Shown piece after piece: positions 6,524-12,968 of a stretch of 12,968 nt of DNA (positions within the stretch are counted from its first letter, which is position 1; each line of letters starts with the position of its first letter). The notes under the pieces are model-generated. The model worked only from the letters and a program-made list of their open reading frames with translations, had not been told where the DNA came from and ran no database searches. Both the position numbers and the translations under genes were made by a program. The DNA comes from JAAYHV01 sp035268985 (GTDB lineage Bacteria; Bacillota; Clostridia; Peptostreptococcales; Anaerovoracaceae), in assembly GCA_035268985.1 (NCBI GenBank), contig DATFJV010000084.1:1-12968 (forward strand), read 5' to 3'.

Positions 6524-7420
6524 ATGAAAGATAATCTATATGATATCATATTAAATGGCGTAAGAGATGGAATATATTACGTTGATTCTGAAAGAAAGAT
6601 AAATTTTTGGAATGATTCCGCGTTTAATATTACAGGCTATAAAAGGGAAGAAATTATTGGAAAGCATTGCTACGATAATATTTTAGATCACATCGATAAC
6701 GATGGAAATCATTTGTGCTTTGATGGTTGCCCCCTAATTAATACTATGAAAGACGGAGAACCTAGAGAAGTTGAAGTTTATTTAAAACATAAGAAAGGTT
6801 ACAGAGTTCCTGTAAGTATTCACTGTAAACCAGTAATCAAGGATGGTAAAATTATTGGCGCTGTAGAGTCCTTTACAGATATGTCACCGCATAATGTTAT
6901 ATTAGGTAATAAAAATGAACTTGTTAAACAAGCATATACAGATACACTAACAGGTCTTCCAAATAGAAGGTATTTAGAAAAACATTTAGAAGCTGTTATG
7001 CTAAAAAATAGAGATTTGGGGATTGAAATAGGAATTGCATGTTTTGATATCGATTTTTTTAAAAAAGTAAATGACAACTACGGACATGATATTGGAGATG
7101 ATGTACTCGAGATGGTTTCTCAAGTATTCATAAAGTCTGTTAGGGATAATGATATTATCGCAAGAAGTGGAGGGGAAGAGTTTATAGGTGTGTTTGAAGG
7201 TGTTACTTTGGATGATCTAAAAAACACTTTGGAAAGAATAAGAATACTAATAGAACATTCAATTACAAAGGTTGGCAATAAGGAACTTTCAGTAACCATA
7301 TCCATTGGAGGTGCTATGGCTAATAAGTCTGAAAGCATCGAGGAGGTTATTAAAAGGGCAGATAATTCACTATATGAAGCAAAGGAGACTGGGCGAAATA
7401 AAGTTTTGATTGGTTTGTAA
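6524..7420 (+). CDS. PAS-GGDEF diguanylate cyclase
   Basis: Cytoplasmic cyclic-di-GMP synthase of 298 aa with no membrane segment. An N-terminal PAS domain covers about residues 3-118 (GVRDGIYYVDSERKINFWN, GYKREEIIGKHCY) and contains a cysteine set at 49, 65 and 69. A GGDEF domain covers about 133-298: TGLPNRRYLE, FDIDFFKKVND with the metal-binding Asp, and the intact active-site motif GGEEF at 216-220. An RxxD inhibitory site (RDND, 207-210) lies five residues upstream, so product feedback is expected. ATG at 6524 is chosen over the in-frame GTG at 6518, because that GTG is part of the GAGGTG ribosome binding site. It has its own promoter and appears monocistronic. It is the only GGDEF protein in the window that looks catalytically intact. 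Confidence 0.93.
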   Translation: MKDNLYDIILNGVRDGIYYVDSERKINFWNDSAFNITGYKREEIIGKHCYDNILDHIDNDGNHLCFDGCPLINTMKDGEPREVEVYLKHKKGYRVPVSIHCKPVIKDGKIIGAVESFTDMSPHNVILGNKNELVKQAYTDTLTGLPNRRYLEKHLEAVMLKNRDLGIEIGIACFDIDFFKKVNDNYGHDIGDDVLEMVSQVFIKSVRDNDIIARSGGEEFIGVFEGVTLDDLKNTLERIRILIEHSITKVGNKELSVTISIGGAMANKSESIEEVIKRADNSLYEAKETGRNKVLIGL

Positions 7421-7442
7421 ACCCTGTTATAGGGTATATAAT
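7415..7442 (+). promoter_or_regulatory. Probable promoter of the ferredoxin gene
   Basis: A perfect TATAAT lies at 7437-7442 with a weak -35 (TTGTAA, 7415-7420) at a 16-base spacer, overlapping the stop codon of the PAS-GGDEF gene. Transcription would start near 7449, about 37 bases before the ferredoxin ATG. Confidence 0.5.
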
Positions 7443-7485
7443 AATTTAAGTTATATGCAAAACTCAGGAAAGTGAGGTAATAACC

Positions 7486-7668
7486 ATGAAAGCTATTATA
7501 AACGAAGGTTGCATAGGATGTGGCGAATGCGAAGTGGTTTGTCCAGAAGTATTTCGCATGAATGAAGATGGAATTGCCGTAGTTTGTGGAGATGTAACTA
7601 AAGAGCTATTGGTAGCGGCAGAGGAAGCGTCAGAAGTATGTCCGGTTGCTATAATTGAAATTGATTAG
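7486..7668 (+). CDS. Single-cluster [4Fe-4S] ferredoxin
   Basis: Acidic electron carrier of 60 aa. The N-terminal motif CIGCGECEVVCP supplies C9, C12, C15 and C19, and a distant EVCPV supplies C52. This is the one-cluster arrangement of the Desulfovibrio/Thermotoga type, where C9, C12, C15 and C52 bind the cluster and the second CxxCxxC is missing. C19 and an extra C34 are free to form the internal disulfide seen in some of these proteins, although C34 sits earlier than usual. PEVFRMNEDGIA and EEASEVCPV are typical of the family. GAGG lies about eight bases before ATG. It is followed by a strong hairpin at 7689-7716, suggesting a mainly monocistronic transcript. The redox partner is not visible here. 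Confidence 0.95.
   Translation: MKAIINEGCIGCGECEVVCPEVFRMNEDGIAVVCGDVTKELLVAAEEASEVCPVAIIEID
7647..7655 (+). promoter_or_regulatory. Possible extended -10 promoter for the HD-domain gene
   Basis: TGCTATAAT at 7647-7655 is a perfect extended -10 element lying within the last codons of the ferredoxin gene. There is no good -35 box at 17 bases (GCGTCA). The same nine bases occur before the feoAB gene. It could start transcription near 7662, upstream of the hairpin at 7689-7711. Because the sequence also encodes ferredoxin, it may be coincidence. Confidence 0.3.
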
Positions 7669-7688
7669 TTGAAACTTTTGAGAATACT

Positions 7689-7716
7689 AAAAACCGCTTT
7701 AAGCGGTTTTTATTTT
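7689..7716 (+). terminator. Rho-independent terminator between ferredoxin and HD-domain gene
   Basis: AAAAACCGCT (7689-7698) pairs perfectly with AGCGGTTTTT (7702-7711) around TTA, and the right arm runs on into TATTTT, giving a classical U-tract. The A-run on the left arm makes it look bidirectional. It lies 20 bases after the ferredoxin stop, and before the ATG preferred for the HD gene, although it would be inside that gene if the TTG at 7669 were used. Confidence 0.85.
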
Positions 7717-7725
7717 AAAAAAACT

Positions 7726-8217
7726 ATGAAAAAAATAATTGGAAAAAGAATAAAAGACAGCTATGAAACCCTAAGAATAAATAGTAGGATAGATGAAATG
7801 GATAAGTATATACACCATGGCAATTGTTCAACACTTAGGCATTGTTTTGGTGTTGCATATTTAAGTATTTATTTGTGTGAAAAGTTAAGAATAAATCCTA
7901 ATTATGATATACTTGCTAAAAGTGCAATAATACATGATTATTACCTATATGATTGGCATGAAAAGGAAAAATGGCATTCTCTTCATGGCTTTAAACATCC
8001 AAAGTTTGCATTAAAAAATGCTAAAGATGATTTTTCTTTAAATGAGAGAGAGATTGATGCTATAAAAAATCATATGTTTCCGTTAGTACCATTTTTGCCT
8101 AAATATAAAGAAGGAAGGATTCTTTGTTTAGCAGATAAAATATGTGCTTTATATGAAATATTCAAGAGGAATCCTTACGAGGATATAAATAATTACATAA
8201 AAAAGGAGATGAATTAA
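7726..8217 (+). CDS. HD-domain phosphohydrolase
   Basis: Probable cytoplasmic metal-dependent hydrolase, 163 aa from this ATG. Typical HD features are the IHHGN motif, then H39 (TLRHCFGVAYLS), the HD pair H70-D71 (AIIHDYYLYDWHE), H116 (IKNHMFP) and D137 (CLADKICALYE), which together fit an HD metal site. The reading frame is open back to a TTG at 7669 directly after the ferredoxin stop, which would add 19 residues. I prefer ATG 7726, because the added stretch is encoded by a terminator hairpin and about 30 residues before the HHG motif suits the family as I know it. Neither start has a clear ribosome binding site. Its stop overlaps the next gene's ATG by one base (TAATG), so the pair is coupled. 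Substrate unknown; nucleotide or nucleotide-like phosphoesters are common for HD enzymes. Confidence 0.82.
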   Translation: MKKIIGKRIKDSYETLRINSRIDEMDKYIHHGNCSTLRHCFGVAYLSIYLCEKLRINPNYDILAKSAIIHDYYLYDWHEKEKWHSLHGFKHPKFALKNAKDDFSLNEREIDAIKNHMFPLVPFLPKYKEGRILCLADKICALYEIFKRNPYEDINNYIKKEMN

Positions 8218-9128
8218 TGACAGAAATACTTCTTTATCTATACATATATTCTTTCATAGGATGGATTTATGAAAGCATATATGTAAGCATTAAAAAAAAG
8301 AGATGGATTAATCGGGGCTTTATGCATGGCCCATTTTTAACCATATATGGGTTTGGCGGAATTTTATGTGTTTTATCAGGGAGTTTATCCCAAGGTGAAA
8401 CATTGACGATGTTTATATATGCAGTATTTATTTGTTCCTTGATGGAACTTGTAACTGGGGTTACAATGGAGAAACTTTTCAGAGTAAGATACTGGGACTA
8501 TACTAATATACCTTTTAATGTAAGGGGATATATTTGTCCTCCAGTTAGTCTCTTCTGGGGAGTTTTAGCAATTATTGTAAATAGATATATTCATGTTTAC
8601 TTAACGGGAGCATTGAGTGTTGTGAGCCAAAGCTATTTAGAGTTATTTACATATGTATTAACAATAGTATTTGCCGTGGATTTTACCATATCGTTTATGG
8701 AAGCTACGGATCTTAGAAAAATGTTAGAAGTTATTAGCGAGAGGAACAGAAGCATCGAAGACATTAAGCTTAGGTTCGAAGATGTTAAAGAAATGATTCC
8801 AATTGATACTTCATCCCTCAAGATCTTTAGTCTAGGAATGAGGGACAGTATTAATGAAAGTCAGAAATCTTTTGATTTGAAAATCGAACAACACTACAAC
8901 AAACAAAGGGAAACGTTAGATAAGCTTAAAGATAGGATTAGGGAATTACCTGAAAAGAAGGATAAGGTATTTGAATTTTCTGTTTCTGTCTCTAAATTAC
9001 AAAATCTAATGAAAAACGGATTGAACCAAATAAGTAAGGGACCTAAGAAGATGCTAAAGAGAAATCCTTACATAACTTCTACGGACTATAAAGAAATATT
9101 AGAGATGCTAAAGAAGATTAATAATTAG
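8217..9128 (+). CDS. CmpB-like membrane protein (putative ABC-transporter type IV family) with coiled-coil tail
   Basis: Integral membrane protein of 303 aa. The first 160 residues hold about five hydrophobic helices (near 3-22, 36-56, 64-84, 105-127 and 138-160) with motifs of the CmpB/type IV family: FIGWIYESIY, RGFMHGPFLTIYGFGG, LMELVTGVTMEKLF, RYWDY and NVRGYICPPVSLFWG. Residues about 165-300 are hydrophilic, rich in Glu and Lys, and predicted helical or coiled coil, probably facing the cytoplasm. Despite the family name there is no ATPase or solute-binding gene beside it, so transport is not supported. It overlaps the HD gene by one base and has AAGGAG eight bases before ATG. The family occurs widely in Clostridia, and I know of no established function. 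The HD-CmpB pair may act together at the membrane, which is inference from gene order. Confidence 0.8.
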   Translation: MTEILLYLYIYSFIGWIYESIYVSIKKKRWINRGFMHGPFLTIYGFGGILCVLSGSLSQGETLTMFIYAVFICSLMELVTGVTMEKLFRVRYWDYTNIPFNVRGYICPPVSLFWGVLAIIVNRYIHVYLTGALSVVSQSYLELFTYVLTIVFAVDFTISFMEATDLRKMLEVISERNRSIEDIKLRFEDVKEMIPIDTSSLKIFSLGMRDSINESQKSFDLKIEQHYNKQRETLDKLKDRIRELPEKKDKVFEFSVSVSKLQNLMKNGLNQISKGPKKMLKRNPYITSTDYKEILEMLKKINN

Positions 9129-9159
9129 TAAGTTAGCTATGTAAAACTTCATTCGTTTA

Positions 9160-9168
9160 TGCTATAAT
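9160..9168 (+). promoter_or_regulatory. Extended -10 promoter for feoAB
   Basis: TGCTATAAT at 9160-9168 is a perfect extended -10 box; the -35 region (around 9140-9145, TGTAAA) is poor. Transcription would start near 9175, about 24 bases before ATG. An imperfect dyad (TATAATG/CATATTA, 9163-9179, five of seven pairs) overlaps the -10 and could be a repressor site, but I see no convincing Fur or DtxR box. Confidence 0.6.
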
Positions 9169-9198
9169 GTTTCATATTAAGCGATTATTGAGGTAAGT

Positions 9199-11610
9199 AT
9201 GAAAATGATAACATTAGAAAAGTTAAAAACAGGTAGCAGTGCTAAAATAGTAGATGTTAAAGGAGAAGAAGGCTTGAGGCACCATTTACTAGAAATGGGA
9301 TTAATTCCAGGCACCGTGGTGGAACTTGTGAAAGCTGCACCCCTTGGCGATCCTTTGGAGCTGAAAGTAAGAGATTACTCACTAACAATTCGAAAAGCAG
9401 ATGCTGCAAATATTGAAATCACCGACATTGATAGATATGAAATTAAAAGTTATGAAAACAAGGATATTGAAGATGTTGAACATCCTGGAGTCGGTGAAAA
9501 AAATTGCAAGATTATTGAATCAAATTGCAATAGCAATTGTGAGGAATGCAGAAGAAACAGAGGAAAAAGGAGACATCACAGAAGAGGCGATACAGATGAT
9601 CCTTTTATGTTTGCATTAGTTGGAAATCAAAATAGTGGAAAAACAACACTTTTTAATCAGCTTACAGGGGCAAATCAACATGTGGGAAATTTTCCAGGAG
9701 TTACTGTAGAGCATAAAGAGGGCATTATTAGAAATATGCCAAATTTAAAATTAACCGATTTGCCAGGAATATATTCTCTATCTCCATACTCCACAGAAGA
9801 AATGGTTACTAGAGATTTTATTCTTAAACAAAATCCTGACTGCATAATAAATATATTGGATGCTACTAATCTCGAAAGAAATATGTATTTGACTCTTCAA
9901 TTAATTGAGCTAAATGTCCCTATGGTTTTAGCACTAAATATGATGGATGAGGTTCGAGAAAATAGTGGAACAATTATGATTAATAATTTAGAGGCGCTTT
10001 TGGGGATTCCTGTAGTCCCAATATCCGCATCTAAAAATGAAGGTATAAGCGAACTTCTTGAGCATGTTATAAGCGTTGCCAGTCAAGGGATTAGACCCAA
10101 GAGATTTGATTTTTGCGATCCCTTTGGTGAACCCGTGGAGCAGGCGGTGCATAGATGCATACATTCTGTTAAACACCTAATTGAAGATCACTCTAGAGAT
10201 ATTAGAATTCCACCTAGATTTGCAGCTACTAAAATAATTGAAGGTGATATCAAGTTATTAAATAATTTGGGTCTAGATGAAAATGAAGTTTATACAATAG
10301 AACATCTTATCAAACAGATGGAAGAAGAAAGCGGAATGGATAGGCAGTCTGCCATAGTTGATATGAGGTTCAACTTTATTGAAAATCTATGTTTAAATAC
10401 TGTTCAAAAACCATGCGAAAGTAAAACAAGGTTAAAAACAGTATCGGCGGATAAAATATTAACAGGGAAGTTCACAGCTTTACCAGTTTTCCTAGGAATA
10501 ATGGGATTAATTTTTTGGATGACATTTAGTTTAGTAGGACCCATATTAGCCGATGGTCTAGAGTATTTAATAGGAAATTTAACAGAGCTTACAGATTCTT
10601 TATTGACACAATACGGGCTTAATTCTGCTATGCATTCACTTGTAATAGATGGAGTGTTTGCAGGAGTTGGAAGTGTTTTAAGTTTCTTACCACTCATAGT
10701 AGTTTTATTCTTTTTCTTATCGTTAATGGAAGATAGCGGGTATATGGCTAGGGTTGCCTTTATAATGGACAAAACGCTTAGAAGAATTGGTTTATCAGGC
10801 AAGAGCTTTGTGCCAATGTTATTAGGCTTTGGATGTTCTGTGCCAGCCATAATGGCAACTAGGACATTGTCGTCCAAAAGAGATAGAATGATGACTATGC
10901 TTTTGATTCCATTTATGAGTTGCTCAGCGAAACTTCCGATATATGTAATGCTGACATCCCTTTTTTTTCCAAATAATCAAGGAATAATAATTATTTCATT
11001 ATATGTCCTTGGAATAATTGCAGGAATTATATTCTCTGTAGTGATGAAGGAAACTAGATTTAAAGGGGAGCCAATACCATTTGTTATGGAGCTTCCAAAT
11101 TACAGATTGCCTAGCTTAAAAAGCGTCGGTCTTTTGGTATGGCAAAAGGCAAAAGACTTTATAACAAAAGCATTTACCATAATATTCTTTGCATCTATAG
11201 TTATATGGTTCCTACAGAGTTTTGATCCAAAGTTTAATATGGTTACTGATTCATCGGAAAGCCTACTTGCTTGTCTTGGTGGATTTATAGCTCCGATATT
11301 TGAACCACTAGGCCTCGGGGACTGGAGAATATCAACTGCATTAATCACAGGCCTCATGGCAAAGGAAAGCGTAGTAAGTACTTTGACCGTGCTATTTGGT
11401 AGCGCAGGGGCGTTAACCAATGTTTTTACTGCACATACAGCATATGTATTCCTCATATTCACCCTTTACTATACGCCTTGTGTAGCGGCAATTGCAGCAT
11501 TTAAAAGGGAAACCGAATCAAAACTGCTTACTGTAGGAATGGTATTTTTACAGTGTTTTATGGCTTGGGTTTTGGCATATATTACTAGCTTAATAATTAT
11601 GATATTCTAG
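9199..11610 (+). CDS. feoB: Ferrous iron transporter, FeoA-FeoB fusion
   Basis: GTP-dependent Fe(II) importer in the cytoplasmic membrane, 803 aa. Residues 3-78 are a FeoA SH3-like domain (LLEMGLIPGTVVELV, DPLELKVRDY). A linker at about 80-135 carries four cysteines (103, 110, 114, 117) followed by an Arg/His/Lys-rich run. The G domain has G1 GNQNSGKTT (142-150), the switch region with VTVEHKEG, G3 DLPG (187-190), G4 NMMD (247-250) and G5 SASK (276-279). The membrane part (about 425-803) has both Gate motifs, LLGFGCSVPAIMATR with the channel cysteine, and LIPFMSCSAKLPIY. Length fits a FeoB with FeoA added. ATG at 9199 follows TTGAGGT by four bases; an in-frame ATG at 9205 is less well placed. 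The following sensor gene begins after 14 bases. There is no separate FeoA or FeoC here. Confidence 0.96.
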   Translation: MKMITLEKLKTGSSAKIVDVKGEEGLRHHLLEMGLIPGTVVELVKAAPLGDPLELKVRDYSLTIRKADAANIEITDIDRYEIKSYENKDIEDVEHPGVGEKNCKIIESNCNSNCEECRRNRGKRRHHRRGDTDDPFMFALVGNQNSGKTTLFNQLTGANQHVGNFPGVTVEHKEGIIRNMPNLKLTDLPGIYSLSPYSTEEMVTRDFILKQNPDCIINILDATNLERNMYLTLQLIELNVPMVLALNMMDEVRENSGTIMINNLEALLGIPVVPISASKNEGISELLEHVISVASQGIRPKRFDFCDPFGEPVEQAVHRCIHSVKHLIEDHSRDIRIPPRFAATKIIEGDIKLLNNLGLDENEVYTIEHLIKQMEEESGMDRQSAIVDMRFNFIENLCLNTVQKPCESKTRLKTVSADKILTGKFTALPVFLGIMGLIFWMTFSLVGPILADGLEYLIGNLTELTDSLLTQYGLNSAMHSLVIDGVFAGVGSVLSFLPLIVVLFFFLSLMEDSGYMARVAFIMDKTLRRIGLSGKSFVPMLLGFGCSVPAIMATRTLSSKRDRMMTMLLIPFMSCSAKLPIYVMLTSLFFPNNQGIIIISLYVLGIIAGIIFSVVMKETRFKGEPIPFVMELPNYRLPSLKSVGLLVWQKAKDFITKAFTIIFFASIVIWFLQSFDPKFNMVTDSSESLLACLGGFIAPIFEPLGLGDWRISTALITGLMAKESVVSTLTVLFGSAGALTNVFTAHTAYVFLIFTLYYTPCVAAIAAFKRETESKLLTVGMVFLQCFMAWVLAYITSLIIMIF

Positions 11611-11624
11611 TTAGGGAGGAATAA

Positions 11625-12968
11625 ATGAAGCGTAAATCACTAATATTTTTATTAATAGTGATTACATTGGTTTTGTGTAAGCCGATTTTTTCCAATGCAG
11701 AAAATAAAGAGACTGTACTTAGAATGGCTTGGTATGAGACTGAAAACTACCAAGAAACGGATTTCTATGGTAATTTTAGTGGTTATGTGGGCGAATATAT
11801 TAATGAAATAACAGACCTTACTGGCGTTAAATTTGAAATAGTTAATGCTAGTTGGGAAGAAAGTTTTGAATTATTAAAAAATGGAGAAGTCGATTTACTT
11901 TGTGGTGCATCATATACTAAAACAAGGGATGTCGACTTTGATTTTGTTATGCCCTCTGTTTTAAAGTATCACTATAATATAGCAACACTAGAAGGCAATG
12001 GGGAAGGCTACAGAGGGAGTCAAAGCCTACAAGGTAAAAATATCGGTTTTTTAAAAGGATCCGTAGCTTATGAATACTTTGTAACCGAAAAATCCAATGT
12101 GAGTGCTAACTATATAGAGTATATAGATATTAAATCACTGCTTCTGGGATTAAAAAATGGAGAAATTGACTATATGCTTCAAACAAATAAGTATTCAAAC
12201 GATGAAGATATAGTAATACTTGACACTTTTAAAGATACTGATGGGTATTTTCTAGTTAAAAACGAAGACTATGAAACAAATTCGATTTTAACTAAGGCCA
12301 TTAATCTAGTAGAAAAAGAAAAATTCAATTTTAAAGAGAATTTATTTAACAAATATTTTAATCCCGATGGAGATACTTTATATCTAAGCATGGACGAGAA
12401 AAATGCAATTAATGAGCTCGGTACTTTTAAGGTTTATCTAGATGAAAAAACTGAGTACTATAACTATGTAAAAGATGGTGAGATAAGGGGTATAACTCCT
12501 GATATTGCAAGATTAGTTGCCAATGAACTGGGTCTTGAGCTTCAGTTGAAATACATAAACACTGGTGAAATCTTGACAAGACAAACGCCTTGCTTTATAG
12601 CGGATATGCCCAATTACCATAACTGGGCCACTACCTTCTATAACTGTTCATATATGACTTCTCCATATTACAGCAAGAATTTTTATACCGTTAAAAGAGA
12701 AAATTATAATATTGAAGAAGATAAAAATATCGAAGCTATTTTCAGTAATAACAGACCATATTACACTTATTCTCCGTATGGCACTGAAAATGTTTCTTTG
12801 GTTAAGACAACTGAGTCTATGTTAGATAAAATAAGTTTAGGTTCTTATGACGTTGGGATTATAGATAATATTGAACAAAATTACTGGGAAGAAGGATATA
12901 AGTTTATAAATCTTCAGTATTCTTACATACCATATTCTTATGAAGTTTGTTTCGGTGCCGTGGGAGAA
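11625..12968 (+). CDS. Secreted or membrane-tethered sensor with tandem SBP_bac_3 domains (3' end outside window)
   Basis: 448 residues are visible and the frame is still open at the right edge. A signal peptide covers about 1-25 (KRK, then a hydrophobic core, then FSNA before ENKE); the cysteine at 18 is not in a proper lipobox. Residues about 30-245 look like a type 3 periplasmic solute-binding domain: VLRMAWYE, GNFSGYVGEYINEI, SWEESFELLKNGEVDLLCGASYTKTRDVDFDF, and LKGSVAYEYF. A second copy begins near 262 (GTFKVYLDE, GEIRGITPDIARLVANELGLEL). Tandem SBP_bac_3 modules of this kind normally precede a membrane helix and a GGDEF, EAL or histidine kinase output, which would lie beyond the window. 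GGGAGGA sits four bases before ATG. Its distance of 14 bases from feoAB, with no terminator between, suggests co-transcription. Ligand unknown. Confidence 0.88.
   Translation, partial: MKRKSLIFLLIVITLVLCKPIFSNAENKETVLRMAWYETENYQETDFYGNFSGYVGEYINEITDLTGVKFEIVNASWEESFELLKNGEVDLLCGASYTKTRDVDFDFVMPSVLKYHYNIATLEGNGEGYRGSQSLQGKNIGFLKGSVAYEYFVTEKSNVSANYIEYIDIKSLLLGLKNGEIDYMLQTNKYSNDEDIVILDTFKDTDGYFLVKNEDYETNSILTKAINLVEKEKFNFKENLFNKYFNPDGDTLYLSMDEKNAINELGTFKVYLDEKTEYYNYVKDGEIRGITPDIARLVANELGLELQLKYINTGEILTRQTPCFIADMPNYHNWATTFYNCSYMTSPYYSKNFYTVKRENYNIEEDKNIEAIFSNNRPYYTYSPYGTENVSLVKTTESMLDKISLGSYDVGIIDNIEQNYWEEGYKFINLQYSYIPYSYEVCFGAVGE

Noticed and set aside
7421..7435. Hairpin ACCCT-GTTAT-AGGGT after the PAS-GGDEF gene as a terminator
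   Set aside because: Only five base pairs, and the following sequence (ATATAATAATTT) has no T-run; it overlaps a better candidate promoter element.
8217..9128. Functional ABC transporter permease
   Set aside because: The family name suggests it, but there is no ATPase or binding-protein gene adjacent and the long charged tail is unlike a permease.
10404..10877. Long minus-strand open frame opposite feoB
   Set aside because: It lies wholly opposite the conserved FeoB membrane domain, has no ribosome binding site and encodes a composition typical of an antisense shadow.
11100..11462. Minus-strand open frame opposite the 3' part of feoB
   Set aside because: Same reason: the plus strand encodes clear FeoB gate motifs and the reverse frame resembles nothing.
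11664..11680. Lipoprotein signal for the SBP_bac_3 sensor (cysteine at residue 18)
   Set aside because: The residues before the cysteine (LVL) do not fit a lipobox, while a signal peptidase I site (SNA) follows at residue 25.
1..12968. Mobile elements, CRISPR arrays, tRNA or rRNA genes, riboswitches
   Set aside because: No transposase, terminal inverted repeats, regularly spaced repeats, cloverleaf or conserved riboswitch core was recognised, and intergenic gaps are all under 250 bases.

Overview
The window is AT-rich, densely coded and has short intergenic gaps and strong AGGAGG-type ribosome binding sites. Together with a FeoA-FeoB fusion, a single-cluster ferredoxin, a CmpB-like membrane protein and several cyclic-di-GMP-type regulators, this points to an anaerobic low-GC Firmicute, most likely a member of the Clostridia. 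That assignment is inferred from content and style; there is no rRNA or other marker here. I see no mobile element, CRISPR array, tRNA or rRNA.

Layout. (1) 1-2900 is a signalling cluster. A REC / degenerate GGDEF / EAL response regulator on the minus strand runs off the left edge. It is divergent from a two-gene operon coding for an HPt phosphotransfer protein and a SARP/BTAD-type regulator with a degenerate GGDEF-like tail. A clear terminator at 2874-2899 closes that operon. (2) 2967-6419 is a tight four-gene minus-strand operon. In transcription order it holds a family 6 UDG-like (deoxyinosine) DNA glycosylase, a LigB/MEMO-like plus AMMECR1 fusion, the partner radical SAM enzyme, and a membrane-anchored metallophosphoesterase. 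The middle two form an AmmeMemoRadiSam module, to my knowledge still without an established reaction. (3) 6437-6503 carries two strong back-to-back promoters. The rightward one drives a PAS-GGDEF diguanylate cyclase with intact active and inhibitory sites. (4) 7486-9128 holds a ferredoxin followed by a strong hairpin terminator, then an overlapping pair coding for an HD-domain hydrolase and a CmpB-like membrane protein with a coiled-coil tail. (5) 9163-12968 holds FeoA-FeoB, a ferrous iron transporter with a Cys/Arg/His-rich linker, followed after 14 bases by a secreted tandem SBP_bac_3 sensor that runs off the right edge.

How the parts may fit. Four gene products are phosphorelay or c-di-GMP-type parts (REC-GGDEF*-EAL, HPt, BTAD-GGDEF*, PAS-GGDEF), where the asterisk marks a degenerate domain, and the truncated sensor at the right edge belongs to a class often fused to such output domains. 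Two GGDEF-like domains have lost their motif, so only the PAS protein looks able to make c-di-GMP, while the EAL protein may degrade or sense it. The most promising uncharacterised items are the AmmeMemoRadiSam operon with its DNA glycosylase and phosphoesterase neighbours, helix-phased repeats in the divergent control region beside the SARP-type regulator, the metal-ligand-rich linker in FeoAB, and the iron transporter/sensor pairing.
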